A DNA stretch of 64,000 nucleotides from Mycobacterium sp. 852002-51961_SCH5331710 (GCF_001665535.1 NZ_LZSQ01000100.1:62001-126000); one strand, 5' to 3'; positions 9,159 to 16,826 are shown, numbered from the stretch's first letter. Program-made: numbers and translations. Notes: generated by a model not told the origin, from the sequence alone.

Positions 9159-10658
9159 TCAGGCCGACGTCGCGGATTCGTGTGCTTTCTCCGCCATCTC
9201 GGAGAATTCGCGCTGGATCTCGTCGTTCTCGCGGGCGGTCATCAGCGATACCGCGACGGCGACGACAAGACACGCGACGAAGCCGGGAACGATCTCGTAC
9301 ATCGCACTCGACAAAGCCTCGGTCTGACCCCAGACGCCGACCACCATGGCGCCGGCGATCATGCCGGCGATCGCACCGGCCGAGGTGAGCTTGCGCCAGA
9401 ACAGCGACAGGATGATCAGCGGTCCGAACGCGGCGCCGAAGCCGGCCCACGCGAAGCCGACGAGATCGAGGATCGTGTCATCGGGGTTGAGCGCCAACAG
9501 GACCGCGACCACCGCGACCGTCAGGACCCCGAGCCGACCGTAGGTGACCAGCCTCGTCGGACTGGCCTCCTTGCCGAACGCCCGGTAGATGTCTTCGACG
9601 AGTGCCGACGAGCACACGATGAGCTGCGAGGAGATCGTCGACATGATGGCCGCCAGCACCGCTGCGAGCACGATCCCGGCGACGAGCGGATGGAACATCG
9701 CCTGCGCCAGGCGCAGGAACACGGTCTCGGGATTGTCCAGCGTCACACCTTCTTTGAAGAAGTACGCCAGTCCCACGAAGCCGGTGGTGATCGCACCCAC
9801 CGAGGTGAGGACCATCCAGCTGATACCGATGCGACGACCGGCCTTGGCATCGGCCGACGAGCGCATCGCCATGAACCGGACGATGATGTGCGGCTGGCCG
9901 AAGTAGCCGAGTCCCCATGCCGCCGCCGAGACGATGGCGAGGAAGCTCCCCCCGAAGAACAGTGATGTGCGGTGCATTTCGTCACCGGGATCCGCGGCGT
10001 TGTGCGCGGCGTCCGCGGCACGGACCAGATCGACCACCTCGCCCGGCCCGCCGGTGACGATGATCGCGGCGACGGGGATCGTGACCAGCGCGGCCAACAT
10101 CAGCAGCCCCTGCGCGACATCGGTGAGCGAGGCACCGAGGAAACCGCCGAACAGCGTGTAGCACAGGGTGACTCCGGCGACCAGCAGCATGCCCGTCAGA
10201 TACGACGAACCGAACGACGACTCGAAGAACACACCGCCGGCGACCATGCCGGACGACACGTAGAACGTGAAGAAGACCAGGATGATGGTGCCCGCCGAGA
10301 TCCGCAGGACATGGGACTTGTCGCGCAACCGGTTCTCGAAGAAGCTCGGCACCGTGATCGAGTTGTTGGCGATCTCGGTGTAGGTCCGCAGCCGCGGCGC
10401 GACGAATTTCCAGTTGAGCCAGGCGCCGATCACCAGGCCGATCACGATCCACGACTCGAGCAGGCCGGACGCATAGATCGCGCCGGGGACCCCGAGAAGC
10501 AGCCATCCGGACATGTCGGAGGCGCCGGCCGACAGGGCGGCGACGGTCGGAGGGAGCCTGCGTCCACCGAGCATGTAATCGTCGAGATCGCTGGTCTGCC
10601 GGTAGGCGTAGAAGCCGATCGCGAGCATCACGGCGAAGTACAGACCGATCGCCATCAT
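9159..10658 (-). CDS. putP: Sodium/proline symporter (SSS family, PutP)
   Basis: A solute:sodium symporter of 499 residues with about 13 hydrophobic helices. PutP-type features are YMLGGRRLPPTVAALSAGAS, DMSGWLLLGVPGAIYASGL, AAWGLGYFGQPHIIVRFMAM and IMSTISSQLIVCSSALVEDIYR. It most likely imports proline with sodium. The start is the first ATG of MMAIGLYF. The reading frame is open upstream (SDTTFQ before MM) and homologues often begin there, but the only codon in place is ATA, so the true N-terminus may be 8 residues longer. The upstream region contains the left copy of the tRNA-Val repeat. Confidence 0.93.
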   Translation of the reverse strand: MMAIGLYFAVMLAIGFYAYRQTSDLDDYMLGGRRLPPTVAALSAGASDMSGWLLLGVPGAIYASGLLESWIVIGLVIGAWLNWKFVAPRLRTYTEIANNSITVPSFFENRLRDKSHVLRISAGTIILVFFTFYVSSGMVAGGVFFESSFGSSYLTGMLLVAGVTLCYTLFGGFLGASLTDVAQGLLMLAALVTIPVAAIIVTGGPGEVVDLVRAADAAHNAADPGDEMHRTSLFFGGSFLAIVSAAAWGLGYFGQPHIIVRFMAMRSSADAKAGRRIGISWMVLTSVGAITTGFVGLAYFFKEGVTLDNPETVFLRLAQAMFHPLVAGIVLAAVLAAIMSTISSQLIVCSSALVEDIYRAFGKEASPTRLVTYGRLGVLTVAVVAVLLALNPDDTILDLVGFAWAGFGAAFGPLIILSLFWRKLTSAGAIAGMIAGAMVVGVWGQTEALSSAMYEIVPGFVACLVVAVAVSLMTARENDEIQREFSEMAEKAHESATSA

Positions 10659-10735
10659 CTGGAACGTGGTGTCGGATATGGGTCGTCTCGTTCCGTCGAA
10701 GGGACCTGCGGGCCATCCGATCGTATGAGAAATCA

Positions 10736-10755
10736 GGTGGGCGCGGACGGTATCG
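10736..10755 (-). repeat. attL-like 20-bp copy of the tRNA-Val 3' end
   Basis: Twenty bases identical to 15119-15138, where they form the last 18 bases of tRNA-Val plus two flanking bases. No other part of a tRNA is present here. Such a stray tRNA 3' end is the usual footprint of an integrated element, and the two copies bracket the Dyp-peroxidase operon. The match ends exactly at both sides (10735 and 10756 differ from their counterparts). Confidence 0.8.
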
Positions 10756-10846
10756 GCAGTCGTCGCACCTGCGTGCCAACCGTGTCGGCGCGCGCCTCCG
10801 GATTACGCCCGCGAAAGTTAATTGCCCCGCCCCGGTGTCAGTCCAG

Positions 10847-10855
10847 TGCTAGCGT
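10847..10855 (+). promoter_or_regulatory. Extended -10 promoter of the islet operon
   Basis: TGCTAGCGT matches TGN-TANNNT. It lies 43 bases before the first islet gene. A TTG at 10822 is too far away to act as a normal -35 box. Confidence 0.35.
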
Positions 10856-10860
10856 TCAGA

Positions 10861-10880
10861 CATCCGGGTTCATCCGGGTT
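10861..10880 (+). repeat. Tandem 10-bp repeat in the islet operon leader
   Basis: CATCCGGGTT occurs twice in immediate succession (10861-10870 and 10871-10880), followed by CA. It sits just downstream of the predicted -10 box and 17 bases before the first start codon, a position suited to an operator. No regulator gene is present in the islet. Confidence 0.6.
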
Positions 10881-10897
10881 CACGACAGGGGCCGGAC

Positions 10898-11458
10898 ATG
10901 TCCGCAGGCAACCCAGATTGGTCCACACCAGCCGCGATGGCCATCCCTGAAGAGGGTTACTTCGAGCTCAAACAAGGGCGCTACGGTCCGGTGTTCCCCC
11001 GAACACCGGCATGCTATGGCTTCTCGATCATCGCGAAGGTCAAAGAAGGCCGCGAGGAAGCCGTCCGTGCCTACGGCAAGACCATCGAGGAGACGATCGC
11101 GGCCAGTCCCGATGCGCTGGCTCCACTTCGTTTGCATTACCTGCGTTGGCAACTTTTCGACGTCGGCTCGGGACTGCATTTCCAATACCAAGGCATCTTC
11201 GACACCGACTTCGATAAGTACACCGAGGATGCCGTCCAGCTTTTCAGCGCCACGGGTATCACGACCGTGTTCACAAACCTTGAAGGGTTTCCCGAGGACT
11301 GGAAGGAAAATCCGGAGTCGTTCGTGAAATTCGTTCGTGAGCACCAGGTTCCGAGCTTCCTGGAGTATGGCGAGTACCCGTATGTGACCGCCGAGGAAAT
11401 CAAGAAGGCGCTACGGCTCAAAGCCGCGTTCTCCACCATGCTCGATCAGATGCAGTAG
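10898..11458 (+). CDS. Unknown 186-aa protein, first gene of the Dyp-peroxidase islet
   Basis: I do not recognise this protein. It has no signal peptide or membrane segment and reads as a compact soluble alpha/beta protein: a beta-rich stretch (YFELKQGRYGPVF, YGFSIIAKVKEGREEAV), an aromatic strand-rich centre (HYLRWQLFDVGSGLHFQYQG, TDFDKY) and a C-terminal helical part ending in KKALRLKAAFSTMLDQMQ. The centre is reminiscent of the ferredoxin-like (dimeric alpha-beta barrel) fold that also builds Dyp peroxidases, which would suit a partner or accessory subunit. AGGGG lies 6 bases before the ATG. The next gene follows after 5 bases. Confidence 0.8.
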   Translation: MSAGNPDWSTPAAMAIPEEGYFELKQGRYGPVFPRTPACYGFSIIAKVKEGREEAVRAYGKTIEETIAASPDALAPLRLHYLRWQLFDVGSGLHFQYQGIFDTDFDKYTEDAVQLFSATGITTVFTNLEGFPEDWKENPESFVKFVREHQVPSFLEYGEYPYVTAEEIKKALRLKAAFSTMLDQMQ

Positions 11459-11463
11459 CTGCC

Positions 11464-11871
11464 GTGGGCACGTCCGACCCTCTGGTCGCGGTCAGCCGCT
11501 ATGTCGAAGCGTTCAACCGCGGCGACATCGCTGGCATGGAATCGGTGTTCGACTCCGAGGGTGTGATTTTGGACGGCATGGCGCCGCACGTCTGGTTGGG
11601 TCCGTCAGCCGCCCAAACTTGGTACCGCGACGTGCTGATCGAAGGCGAACATCAGGGCGCGTCCGGCTACGCCGTCACCCTCGGCGAACCGCGGCATCAC
11701 GCAGTAACCGGTGATCGCGCCTACCTCGCGATGCCGGCGACGATGACCTTCAGCCTCAAGGGCACCACGGTGACGCAGACGGGCGCATTTTTCACAGCCG
11801 CCCTTCGCCGCGTGGGAAACGACTGGCGCATCACCGCCTGGTCATGGACGAAAGGCCCGCAGCAGCAGTGA
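11464..11871 (+). CDS. SnoaL-like / NTF2-fold protein
   Basis: A 135-residue single-domain protein of the SnoaL/DUF4440 (NTF2-like) type: VSRYVEAFNRGDIAGMESVFD at the N-terminus, HVWLGPSAAQTWYRD, then antiparallel strands ending GNDWRITAWSWTKG. Such proteins are isomerases, hydrolases or non-catalytic subunits, so the activity is unknown. GTG start 5 bases after the previous gene. Its stop overlaps the Dyp-peroxidase start (GTGA), so the peroxidase is translationally coupled to it. Confidence 0.85.
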   Translation: MGTSDPLVAVSRYVEAFNRGDIAGMESVFDSEGVILDGMAPHVWLGPSAAQTWYRDVLIEGEHQGASGYAVTLGEPRHHAVTGDRAYLAMPATMTFSLKGTTVTQTGAFFTAALRRVGNDWRITAWSWTKGPQQQ

Positions 11872-13211
11872 CATCGACAACCAGTGAACTCGAACTCGAC
11901 GACATTCAGCACATCCTGCTGACCCGCACTCCGGCTATCACCGGACGGTACGAATTCCTCACATTCGACACGCCCGCAAGCGGGCGCGCCTACGTCACCG
12001 CGCTGCTTGACAAGGTCCAATCCGCCGCCGATGTCCGTACCACGATGGACACGTCGAACCGCTGGGTCACCCTGGCCTTCACCTGGCAGGGCTTGCGCGC
12101 ACTGGGAGTTCCCGAGGACTCACTGGCCACGTTTCCTGATGCGTTCCGTGAGGGCATGGCGGCTCGTGCCGGCATCCTGGGTGACACGGGCGCGGCCGCA
12201 CCGCAGCACTGGCTCGGCGGGCTCGCGGGCGACGATCTGCATGCCATTGCGATCCTGTTCTCGCGGACCGACGAGCAGTACCGAGTGTCCATCGCCAACC
12301 ACGATGCACTCTTGGCGAGCTTGGACGGCGTACGCAGCCTCTCGCACTTGGACCTCAACGCGACTCCGCCGTTCAACTACGCCCACGATCACTTCGGCTT
12401 CCGCGACCGGTTGTCGCAGCCGGTTATGAAGGGCTCCGGCGAGGAACCGACGCCGGGGTCCGGTGCGCCGTTGGCGCCAGGCGAATTCATTCTCGGTTAT
12501 CCCGACGAGAACGGCCCCGTCGCCGATCTCCCCCAGCCCGAGGCCTTGTCGCGCAACGGCAGCTATATGGCCTACCGCAGACTCGAGGAACACGTCGGCA
12601 CGTTCCGTGACTATCTGCGCGCGAACTCAAAAGACGCCGACGAAGAAGAACTTCTTGCAGCGAAGTTCATGGGCCGCTGGCGAAGCGGCGCGCCCCTTGT
12701 CCTGGCACCTGCGAAGGATGATCCCGAACTCGGCGCCGATCCGATGCGCAACAACGACTTCAACTACAAAGAGATGGATCCGTTCGGGTACGCGTGCCCG
12801 CTCGGATCGCACGCCAGACGACTCAATCCCCGGGACACCGCCCACTATCTGAACCGCCGGCGGATGATCCGCCGTGGCGCGACCTATGGTCCCGCGTTAG
12901 CCGAGGGCGCGCCCGACGACGGTGTCGAACGTGGTATCGCCGCGTTCATCATCTGCGCCGACCTGGTGCGGCAGTTCGAGTTCGCCCAGAACGTCTGGAT
13001 GAACGACAAAACCTTCCACGAACTCGACAACGAGCACGACCCTATCGCCGGAACGCAGGACGGCACATTGGACTTCACGGTGCCGAAGCGCCCCATCCGC
13101 AAGGTGCACAAGGGAATCCCGGCGTTCACCACGCTGCGAGGTGGGGCCTACTTCTTTCTGCCCGGTATGGGCGGCTTGAGGTACCTGGCAACACTGGGAG
13201 CAACATCATGA
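11868..13211 (+). CDS. Dyp-type haem peroxidase
   Basis: A 447-residue Dyp-type peroxidase, a haem enzyme oxidising bulky organic substrates with hydrogen peroxide. The catalytic Asp motif reads GFRDRLSQP (Asp180; the usual GxxDG has Arg instead of the second Gly), the proximal haem ligand is His315 in CPLGSHARRLNPRD, and the distal Arg is in RRMIRRGATYG (about 335-336). There is no Tat or Sec signal and no encapsulin-targeting tail, so it should act in the cytoplasm. The GTG at 11868 is preferred over an ATG at 11844 because it gives the GTGA coupling seen elsewhere. The stop overlaps the next start (ATGA). Confidence 0.93.
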   Translation: MTSTTSELELDDIQHILLTRTPAITGRYEFLTFDTPASGRAYVTALLDKVQSAADVRTTMDTSNRWVTLAFTWQGLRALGVPEDSLATFPDAFREGMAARAGILGDTGAAAPQHWLGGLAGDDLHAIAILFSRTDEQYRVSIANHDALLASLDGVRSLSHLDLNATPPFNYAHDHFGFRDRLSQPVMKGSGEEPTPGSGAPLAPGEFILGYPDENGPVADLPQPEALSRNGSYMAYRRLEEHVGTFRDYLRANSKDADEEELLAAKFMGRWRSGAPLVLAPAKDDPELGADPMRNNDFNYKEMDPFGYACPLGSHARRLNPRDTAHYLNRRRMIRRGATYGPALAEGAPDDGVERGIAAFIICADLVRQFEFAQNVWMNDKTFHELDNEHDPIAGTQDGTLDFTVPKRPIRKVHKGIPAFTTLRGGAYFFLPGMGGLRYLATLGATS

Positions 13212-14212
13212 CCACCGCTCGCACTTACAACCAAGGGCACGTCGCGCGCGCGCATGACGGCCGCCGACGGATCAGCATCTACTGGACTTGGAGCTACCCG
13301 TGGGAAGCGCAGCGCAGTCCCGGCGAGATGTACAACCGCTTTTCCACCATGACAGAAGTGCGAAACGCGTTGTGGCCCAACTACGAGACGGTCGAGTACG
13401 ACGAAGCCCACTTCCTGCAGGGCATCGCCGGAACTCTGGAATTGTTCCACCGGTCGACGCTGGCCTTCCAAGATCTCGCCGGTGAGGCGACCGGCCATCC
13501 TGTGGCCGTGTTCCAGCGCATCGATCAAGCCGGCTATCAGCTGCCGATCGACGAACGCATCCTCGCCGACACCGACACACTGATGGTCTTCGGTCTCGAC
13601 CACATCTTGTCGGAACAGGAGGCGACCGCTGACGAGATAGCCGCGATCAGGCAGTGGTTGCAGCGGGAGGGCACCTGCCTGCTGCTGGCGCCGCACCACG
13701 ACGTCGGCTTCACCGACGACTTCGACCAGCGCGCCGTGGAATTCGCCCACCACGGCGACCCGCTGGTACCCCGCCAACAGCGGTTCGGCCAATACACCCG
13801 CTCGCTGATGAAGGCGCTCGACGTACCGGTCCACAACACATGGGGTTTACGCCCGGCGGTTGTCGAGGGCACCCGGGAGATTGCCCCGCTGAACGGATTT
13901 CGCGATCTTGACACCGCCCGACTGCTCGACAACGTCACGACCTTCAACTTCCACCCCCACCTACCGCACTACGACCTCACCGCACCCGAGAGCGACGGCC
14001 TGAGAGTGTTGGGGAGACAACGCGTGGACCCCCACAGACCGCACCCGTTCACCTCCGACGGCAACACCGAGTTCAATGCCCTGATTTGGATGCCACCTGC
14101 GGGTGAGCGAGCCGGCGACATCGTGCTGATCGACTCGACACACTTCACCACCCTCTTCGGCGGCACCGAAAGCCTGCGCAACCTCTGGCACAATCTCGCC
14201 GCCATGAGGTAA
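13208..14212 (+). CDS. Uncharacterised protein with possible amidotransferase/ThuA-like fold
   Basis: A soluble 334-residue protein with no family that I can name with certainty. The middle segment (DTDTLMVFGLDHILS, ATADEIAAIRQWLQREGTC, LLLAPHHDVGF, about residues 115-162) has the Rossmann-like pattern of class I glutamine-amidotransferase or ThuA-like domains, in which a helix before a glycine is followed by a strand and turn. The turn has APHH rather than the GxCxG nucleophile, so amidotransferase chemistry is unlikely. Many His and Asp residues (HHDVGF, EFAHHGDP, NFHPHLPHYD) could bind metal or haem. ATGA overlap couples it to the peroxidase. Confidence 0.78.
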   Translation: MTTARTYNQGHVARAHDGRRRISIYWTWSYPWEAQRSPGEMYNRFSTMTEVRNALWPNYETVEYDEAHFLQGIAGTLELFHRSTLAFQDLAGEATGHPVAVFQRIDQAGYQLPIDERILADTDTLMVFGLDHILSEQEATADEIAAIRQWLQREGTCLLLAPHHDVGFTDDFDQRAVEFAHHGDPLVPRQQRFGQYTRSLMKALDVPVHNTWGLRPAVVEGTREIAPLNGFRDLDTARLLDNVTTFNFHPHLPHYDLTAPESDGLRVLGRQRVDPHRPHPFTSDGNTEFNALIWMPPAGERAGDIVLIDSTHFTTLFGGTESLRNLWHNLAAMR

Positions 14213-14235
14213 ACGACCATGCAGTTAGTGGCCGG

Positions 14236-15102
14236 ATGACCGGCCTGTTCGAAGTCCTCGAGATGGCCGTTCCAATTGCGACGGTTGTCTTCGTCGTGTC
14301 GAGCATGATCTCAATGGGGCTTGGGCTCAAGATCGCGCAACTAGCGGCTCCGCTGAAGAATCCTCGCTTGGTAATGATGTCGGTGCTGGTCAACTTCGTC
14401 GCGGTGCCCGCCGGCGCGATCGGGATCACCCGGATACTGCGACTCGACGAGCCCTTCAGCATCGGGTTGCTATTGCTGGGTGTGGCCGCCGGCGCTCCGT
14501 TTCTCCCCAAGCTCGCCGAGATCGCCCATGGAAACTTGGCGTTCGCGGTAGCCCTGATGGTGTTGCTGATGATCGTTACGGTGGGCTATCTGCCGCTCGT
14601 GTTGCCTTTGCTGCTGCCTGGCGTCTCGGTCGATCCGGCAAGAATCGCGCGATCGCTCGTCGTGTTGATGCTTCTACCCTTGGCGATCGCGCTTGGCATC
14701 AACGCGAAGTGGCCCGCTATCGCCGCGCGCACGAAACCGCTGTTCGACGGGTTGTCCAGCCTCGGACTTGTGCTCGTCGTGGTCCTGTTGATCGTGGTCA
14801 ATTTCAGCAAGGTGCTTTCGGTATTCGGCACCCGCGCCATCCTGGCAGGCCTACTCTTCATCGCACTCGGATACGCCGTGGGATGGGCAGCCGGCGGACC
14901 AGGCGCTGACAACCGCGTCGTGCTCGGGCTGGGAACAGCGCAGCGCAATATCGCCGCCGCGCTTGTGGTTGGCGGCCAGAGCTTCAGCGACCCCGGCGTG
15001 GTGGTCATGGTGGTCGTCGTCGCGATAGCCAGTCTTCTGGCCCTCCTGCCGTCGTCGCGCTTCTTGGCAGGACGACGTCAGTCGCCGGAGGTGACCACGT
15101 GA
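14236..15102 (+). CDS. Bile-acid:sodium symporter (BASS/ACR3-fold) family transporter
   Basis: An integral membrane protein of 288 residues with about nine or ten hydrophobic helices: VPIATVVFVVSSMISMGLGL at the N-terminus, AAGAPFLPKLAEIA in the middle and the family-typical GLGTAQRNIAAALVVGGQSF near the C-terminus. The superfamily exchanges organic anions with sodium or protons; the substrate is not predictable. It is the last gene of the islet operon, 23 bases after the previous stop, and ends just before the tRNA-Val gene. It could export or import a substrate or product of the peroxidase module (inference). Confidence 0.85.
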   Translation: MTGLFEVLEMAVPIATVVFVVSSMISMGLGLKIAQLAAPLKNPRLVMMSVLVNFVAVPAGAIGITRILRLDEPFSIGLLLLGVAAGAPFLPKLAEIAHGNLAFAVALMVLLMIVTVGYLPLVLPLLLPGVSVDPARIARSLVVLMLLPLAIALGINAKWPAIAARTKPLFDGLSSLGLVLVVVLLIVVNFSKVLSVFGTRAILAGLLFIALGYAVGWAAGGPGADNRVVLGLGTAQRNIAAALVVGGQSFSDPGVVVMVVVVAIASLLALLPSSRFLAGRRQSPEVTT

Positions 15103-15118
15103 CCGTGAGCGAAAGAAG

Positions 15119-15138
15119 GGTGGGCGCGGACGGTATCG
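15119..15138 (-). repeat. attR-like 20-bp direct repeat inside tRNA-Val
   Basis: Identical to 10736-10755. It comprises the T-loop-distal half of the tRNA, the acceptor 3' strand, the discriminator base and two flanking bases. It keeps the tRNA gene intact after insertion of the islet on its 3' side. Confidence 0.8.
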
Positions 15139-15192
15139 AACCGCCGACCGCTGGTGTGTAAAACCAGAGCTCTACCACTGAGCTACGCGCCC
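15121..15192 (-). tRNA. tRNA-Val (anticodon TAC)
   Basis: Reads 5'-GGGCGCGTAGCTC on the minus strand. The acceptor stem GGGCGCG/CGCGCCC is perfectly paired, the D arm is GCTC..GAGC, the anticodon stem CTGGT/ACCAG encloses loop TTTACAC (anticodon TAC), and the T arm contains GGCGG-TTCGATA. Discriminator A is followed by CCC; CCA is not encoded. It serves as the apparent integration target of the neighbouring islet. Confidence 0.97.
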
Positions 15193-15236
15193 TTGCAGGG
15201 CAAGCTACACGGGCATGACCTGCGACAGGAAATCCG

Positions 15237-15701
15237 TTAGCCGGAGCGCAGCGCCGCCAGCGCGTCCGTCCACAGCGCCTGATCCCGGGCCTCCCCCGGC
15301 TGCTTCATCTCGGCGAAGCGGACGATTCCCTCGCGGTCGACGACGAACGTCCCGCGATTGGCGATCCCGGCGTCCTCGTTGAACACGCCGTACGCCGACG
15401 CCACCGCGCCGTGCGGCCAGAAGTCGGACAGCACCGGGAACGTGAACCCGCTCTCGGTCGCCCACACCTTGTGGGTGGGCGGCGGCCCCACCGAGATCGC
15501 TAGTGTCGCGGTGTCGTCGTTCTCGTACTCGGGCAGCCGGTCGCGGATCTCGTCGAGCTCACCCTGGCAGATGCCGGTGAACGCCAGCGGAAAGAACACC
15601 AGCAGCACGTTCTTCGAGCCGCGGAAGCTGCTCAGCGTGACGGGCTGACCGTTCTGGTCCTTGAGCGTGAAGTCGGGCGCTTCCGCGCCAACCGCGATCA
15701 C
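15237..15701 (-). CDS. ahpE: Peroxiredoxin AhpE
   Basis: A 154-residue one-cysteine-type peroxiredoxin that reduces hydroperoxides and peroxynitrite. The peroxidatic Cys45 lies in PLAFTGICQGELDE, with the conserved Pro and Thr of the PxxxTxxC site and a downstream Arg in the NRGTFVVDREG region. The sequence closely follows M. tuberculosis AhpE. GTG start (VIAVGAEAPDFTL) with GGAGGAGAGG immediately upstream. It overlaps the stop of the DUF3052 gene by 4 bases (GTGA). The reading frame is open upstream but would run through that gene. Confidence 0.95.
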   Translation of the reverse strand: MIAVGAEAPDFTLKDQNGQPVTLSSFRGSKNVLLVFFPLAFTGICQGELDEIRDRLPEYENDDTATLAISVGPPPTHKVWATESGFTFPVLSDFWPHGAVASAYGVFNEDAGIANRGTFVVDREGIVRFAEMKQPGEARDQALWTDALAALRSG

Positions 15702-16126
15702 CCTCTCCTCCCCGCGGCCTTCGACTTCGGCTGCACCAGCCGCGTGCCGATCCAGTCGCCGAGGTTGGCCGAGGACGTCTGCATCAGGCCGGCGGTGGGC
15801 GCCGACTCGGCGATCTCGGCCGGTTGGACGTGGCCGGGCTTGCCGGTCTTCGGGGTCACCACCCAGATGACGCCGTCGTCGGCCAGCGGGGTGATGGCGT
15901 CCATCAGCGCATCCACGAGGTCTCCGTCGTCGTCGCGCCACCAGAGCAGCACGACGTCGATGACCTCGTCGGCATCTTCGTCGAGCAGCTCACCACCGCA
16001 CGCTTCCTCGATGTCGGCTCGGATGTCGTCGTCGACGTCCTCGTCCCAGCCCAGTTCCTGTACAACCTGATCTTTTTGGATGCCCAGTCTGTGGGCGTAG
16101 TTCGGGGCGTCATCCGCCGCGACCAC
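15698..16126 (-). CDS. DUF3052 protein (Rv2239c-like)
   Basis: A 142-residue acidic protein of the actinobacterial DUF3052 family (YAHRLGIQKDQVVQELGWDED, DDIRADIEEACGGELLDED, DVVLLWWRDDDGDL, GVIWVVTPKTGKPG). Its function is unknown. It is the upstream partner of ahpE, linked by a GTGA overlap, which suggests a shared stress role but does not prove it. GTG start. Confidence 0.9.
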   Translation of the reverse strand: MVAADDAPNYAHRLGIQKDQVVQELGWDEDVDDDIRADIEEACGGELLDEDADEVIDVVLLWWRDDDGDLVDALMDAITPLADDGVIWVVTPKTGKPGHVQPAEIAESAPTAGLMQTSSANLGDWIGTRLVQPKSKAAGRRG

Positions 16127-16250
16127 GGTCGGTCCTCCTTCAGCCGGCTCGGGCGCACAATGCGCTCGGCGTTATCTTGCGCCCTATCGTCGCACGAAGC
16201 ACTAGGCCCGCACGTGACTGGCGGCAAGGTTGGTCAATTATCAACGTTGG

Positions 16251-16826
16251 TCAGTACGCCGCGTCGCAAAGGTTGAGCGCAGTGGTCTTGGTGTCGTTGA
16301 GCCGTGTGATCGCGGCGTTGAACTCGTCGGGGCCGTAGTTGCCCTCGATCGCGGTGGCCACTCCCCTCGCGGCGTCGACCCAGCCGTTGAGCGCGTCCTT
16401 GAGTTCGGGGCCCACCGGATCGGCGATGCTGCGCGCGACCATGTCGGCGCTGTGGTTCAGCGCGTCGATCGCCGGTCCGGCCTTGGCGGGCACATCTCCC
16501 GCGCTGCGGTTGAACGCGTCGACGTAGGCGTTGACCGCGGTGATCGCGTCGACGCTGGTCGAGCTCAGCGTCTCGCACGACGAGTGGATCGCCTCCTTGG
16601 TGATCGACGACTGGCGCTCGGACTCCCTGGCGCTGGAACTGGCGGCCGACTCCTCCAGCGACGCCGTCACCGACGCCCGGTACACCGGCGCCTCGGCCTT
16701 GTCGACCTGTGCGGAGCCCTCGGTGACGCTGCTGCAGCCGACGACGACCATGACTGCGGCGGCCGACAGGCCGACCACGAGTGCGCCGATCCGCAGCGGT
16801 TTCTGCACCAGCGCACCGATCACCAC
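16251..16826 (-). CDS. Putative lipoprotein (Rv2240c-like)
   Basis: A 191-residue exported protein. An N-terminal hydrophobic segment ends in the lipobox VVVGC with Cys31, and the mature part is Ala/Ser-rich and helical ([52 protein letters not shown]), with two further Cys residues. The function is unknown; the position between DUF3052 and aceE agrees with the M. tuberculosis gene order. GTG start. The 176-base gap to the divergent aceE should hold both promoters. Confidence 0.82.
   Translation of the reverse strand: MVIGALVQKPLRIGALVVGLSAAAVMVVVGCSSVTEGSAQVDKAEAPVYRASVTASLEESAASSSARESERQSSITKEAIHSSCETLSSTSVDAITAVNAYVDAFNRSAGDVPAKAGPAIDALNHSADMVARSIADPVGPELKDALNGWVDAARGVATAIEGNYGPDEFNAAITRLNDTKTTALNLCDAAY

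Larger units (their letters stand above)
10736..15138. mobile_element. Small genomic islet integrated at tRNA-Val (about 4.4 kb)
   Basis: The segment is bounded by the two 20-bp direct repeats of the tRNA-Val 3' end and carries five plus-strand genes forming one operon, with lower GC than the core (bases 11161-11220: 31 G/C of 60; 14281-14340: 33 of 60; versus 43 of 60 in kasA at 22621-22680, hand counts). No integrase, transposase or phage gene is present, so the islet is either a mobilised passenger or an element that has lost its recombinase. Acquisition by site-specific integration is inference. Confidence 0.65.

Noticed and set aside
13150..13211. Encapsulin cargo-loading peptide at the Dyp peroxidase C-terminus
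   Set aside because: The C-terminus ends GGLRYLATLGATS, without the LxIGSL-type motif, and no encapsulin gene is nearby.
10756..15118. Integrase or transposase gene inside the islet
   Set aside because: All long plus-strand frames are accounted for by the five genes, and minus-strand frames are shadows without recombinase motifs.
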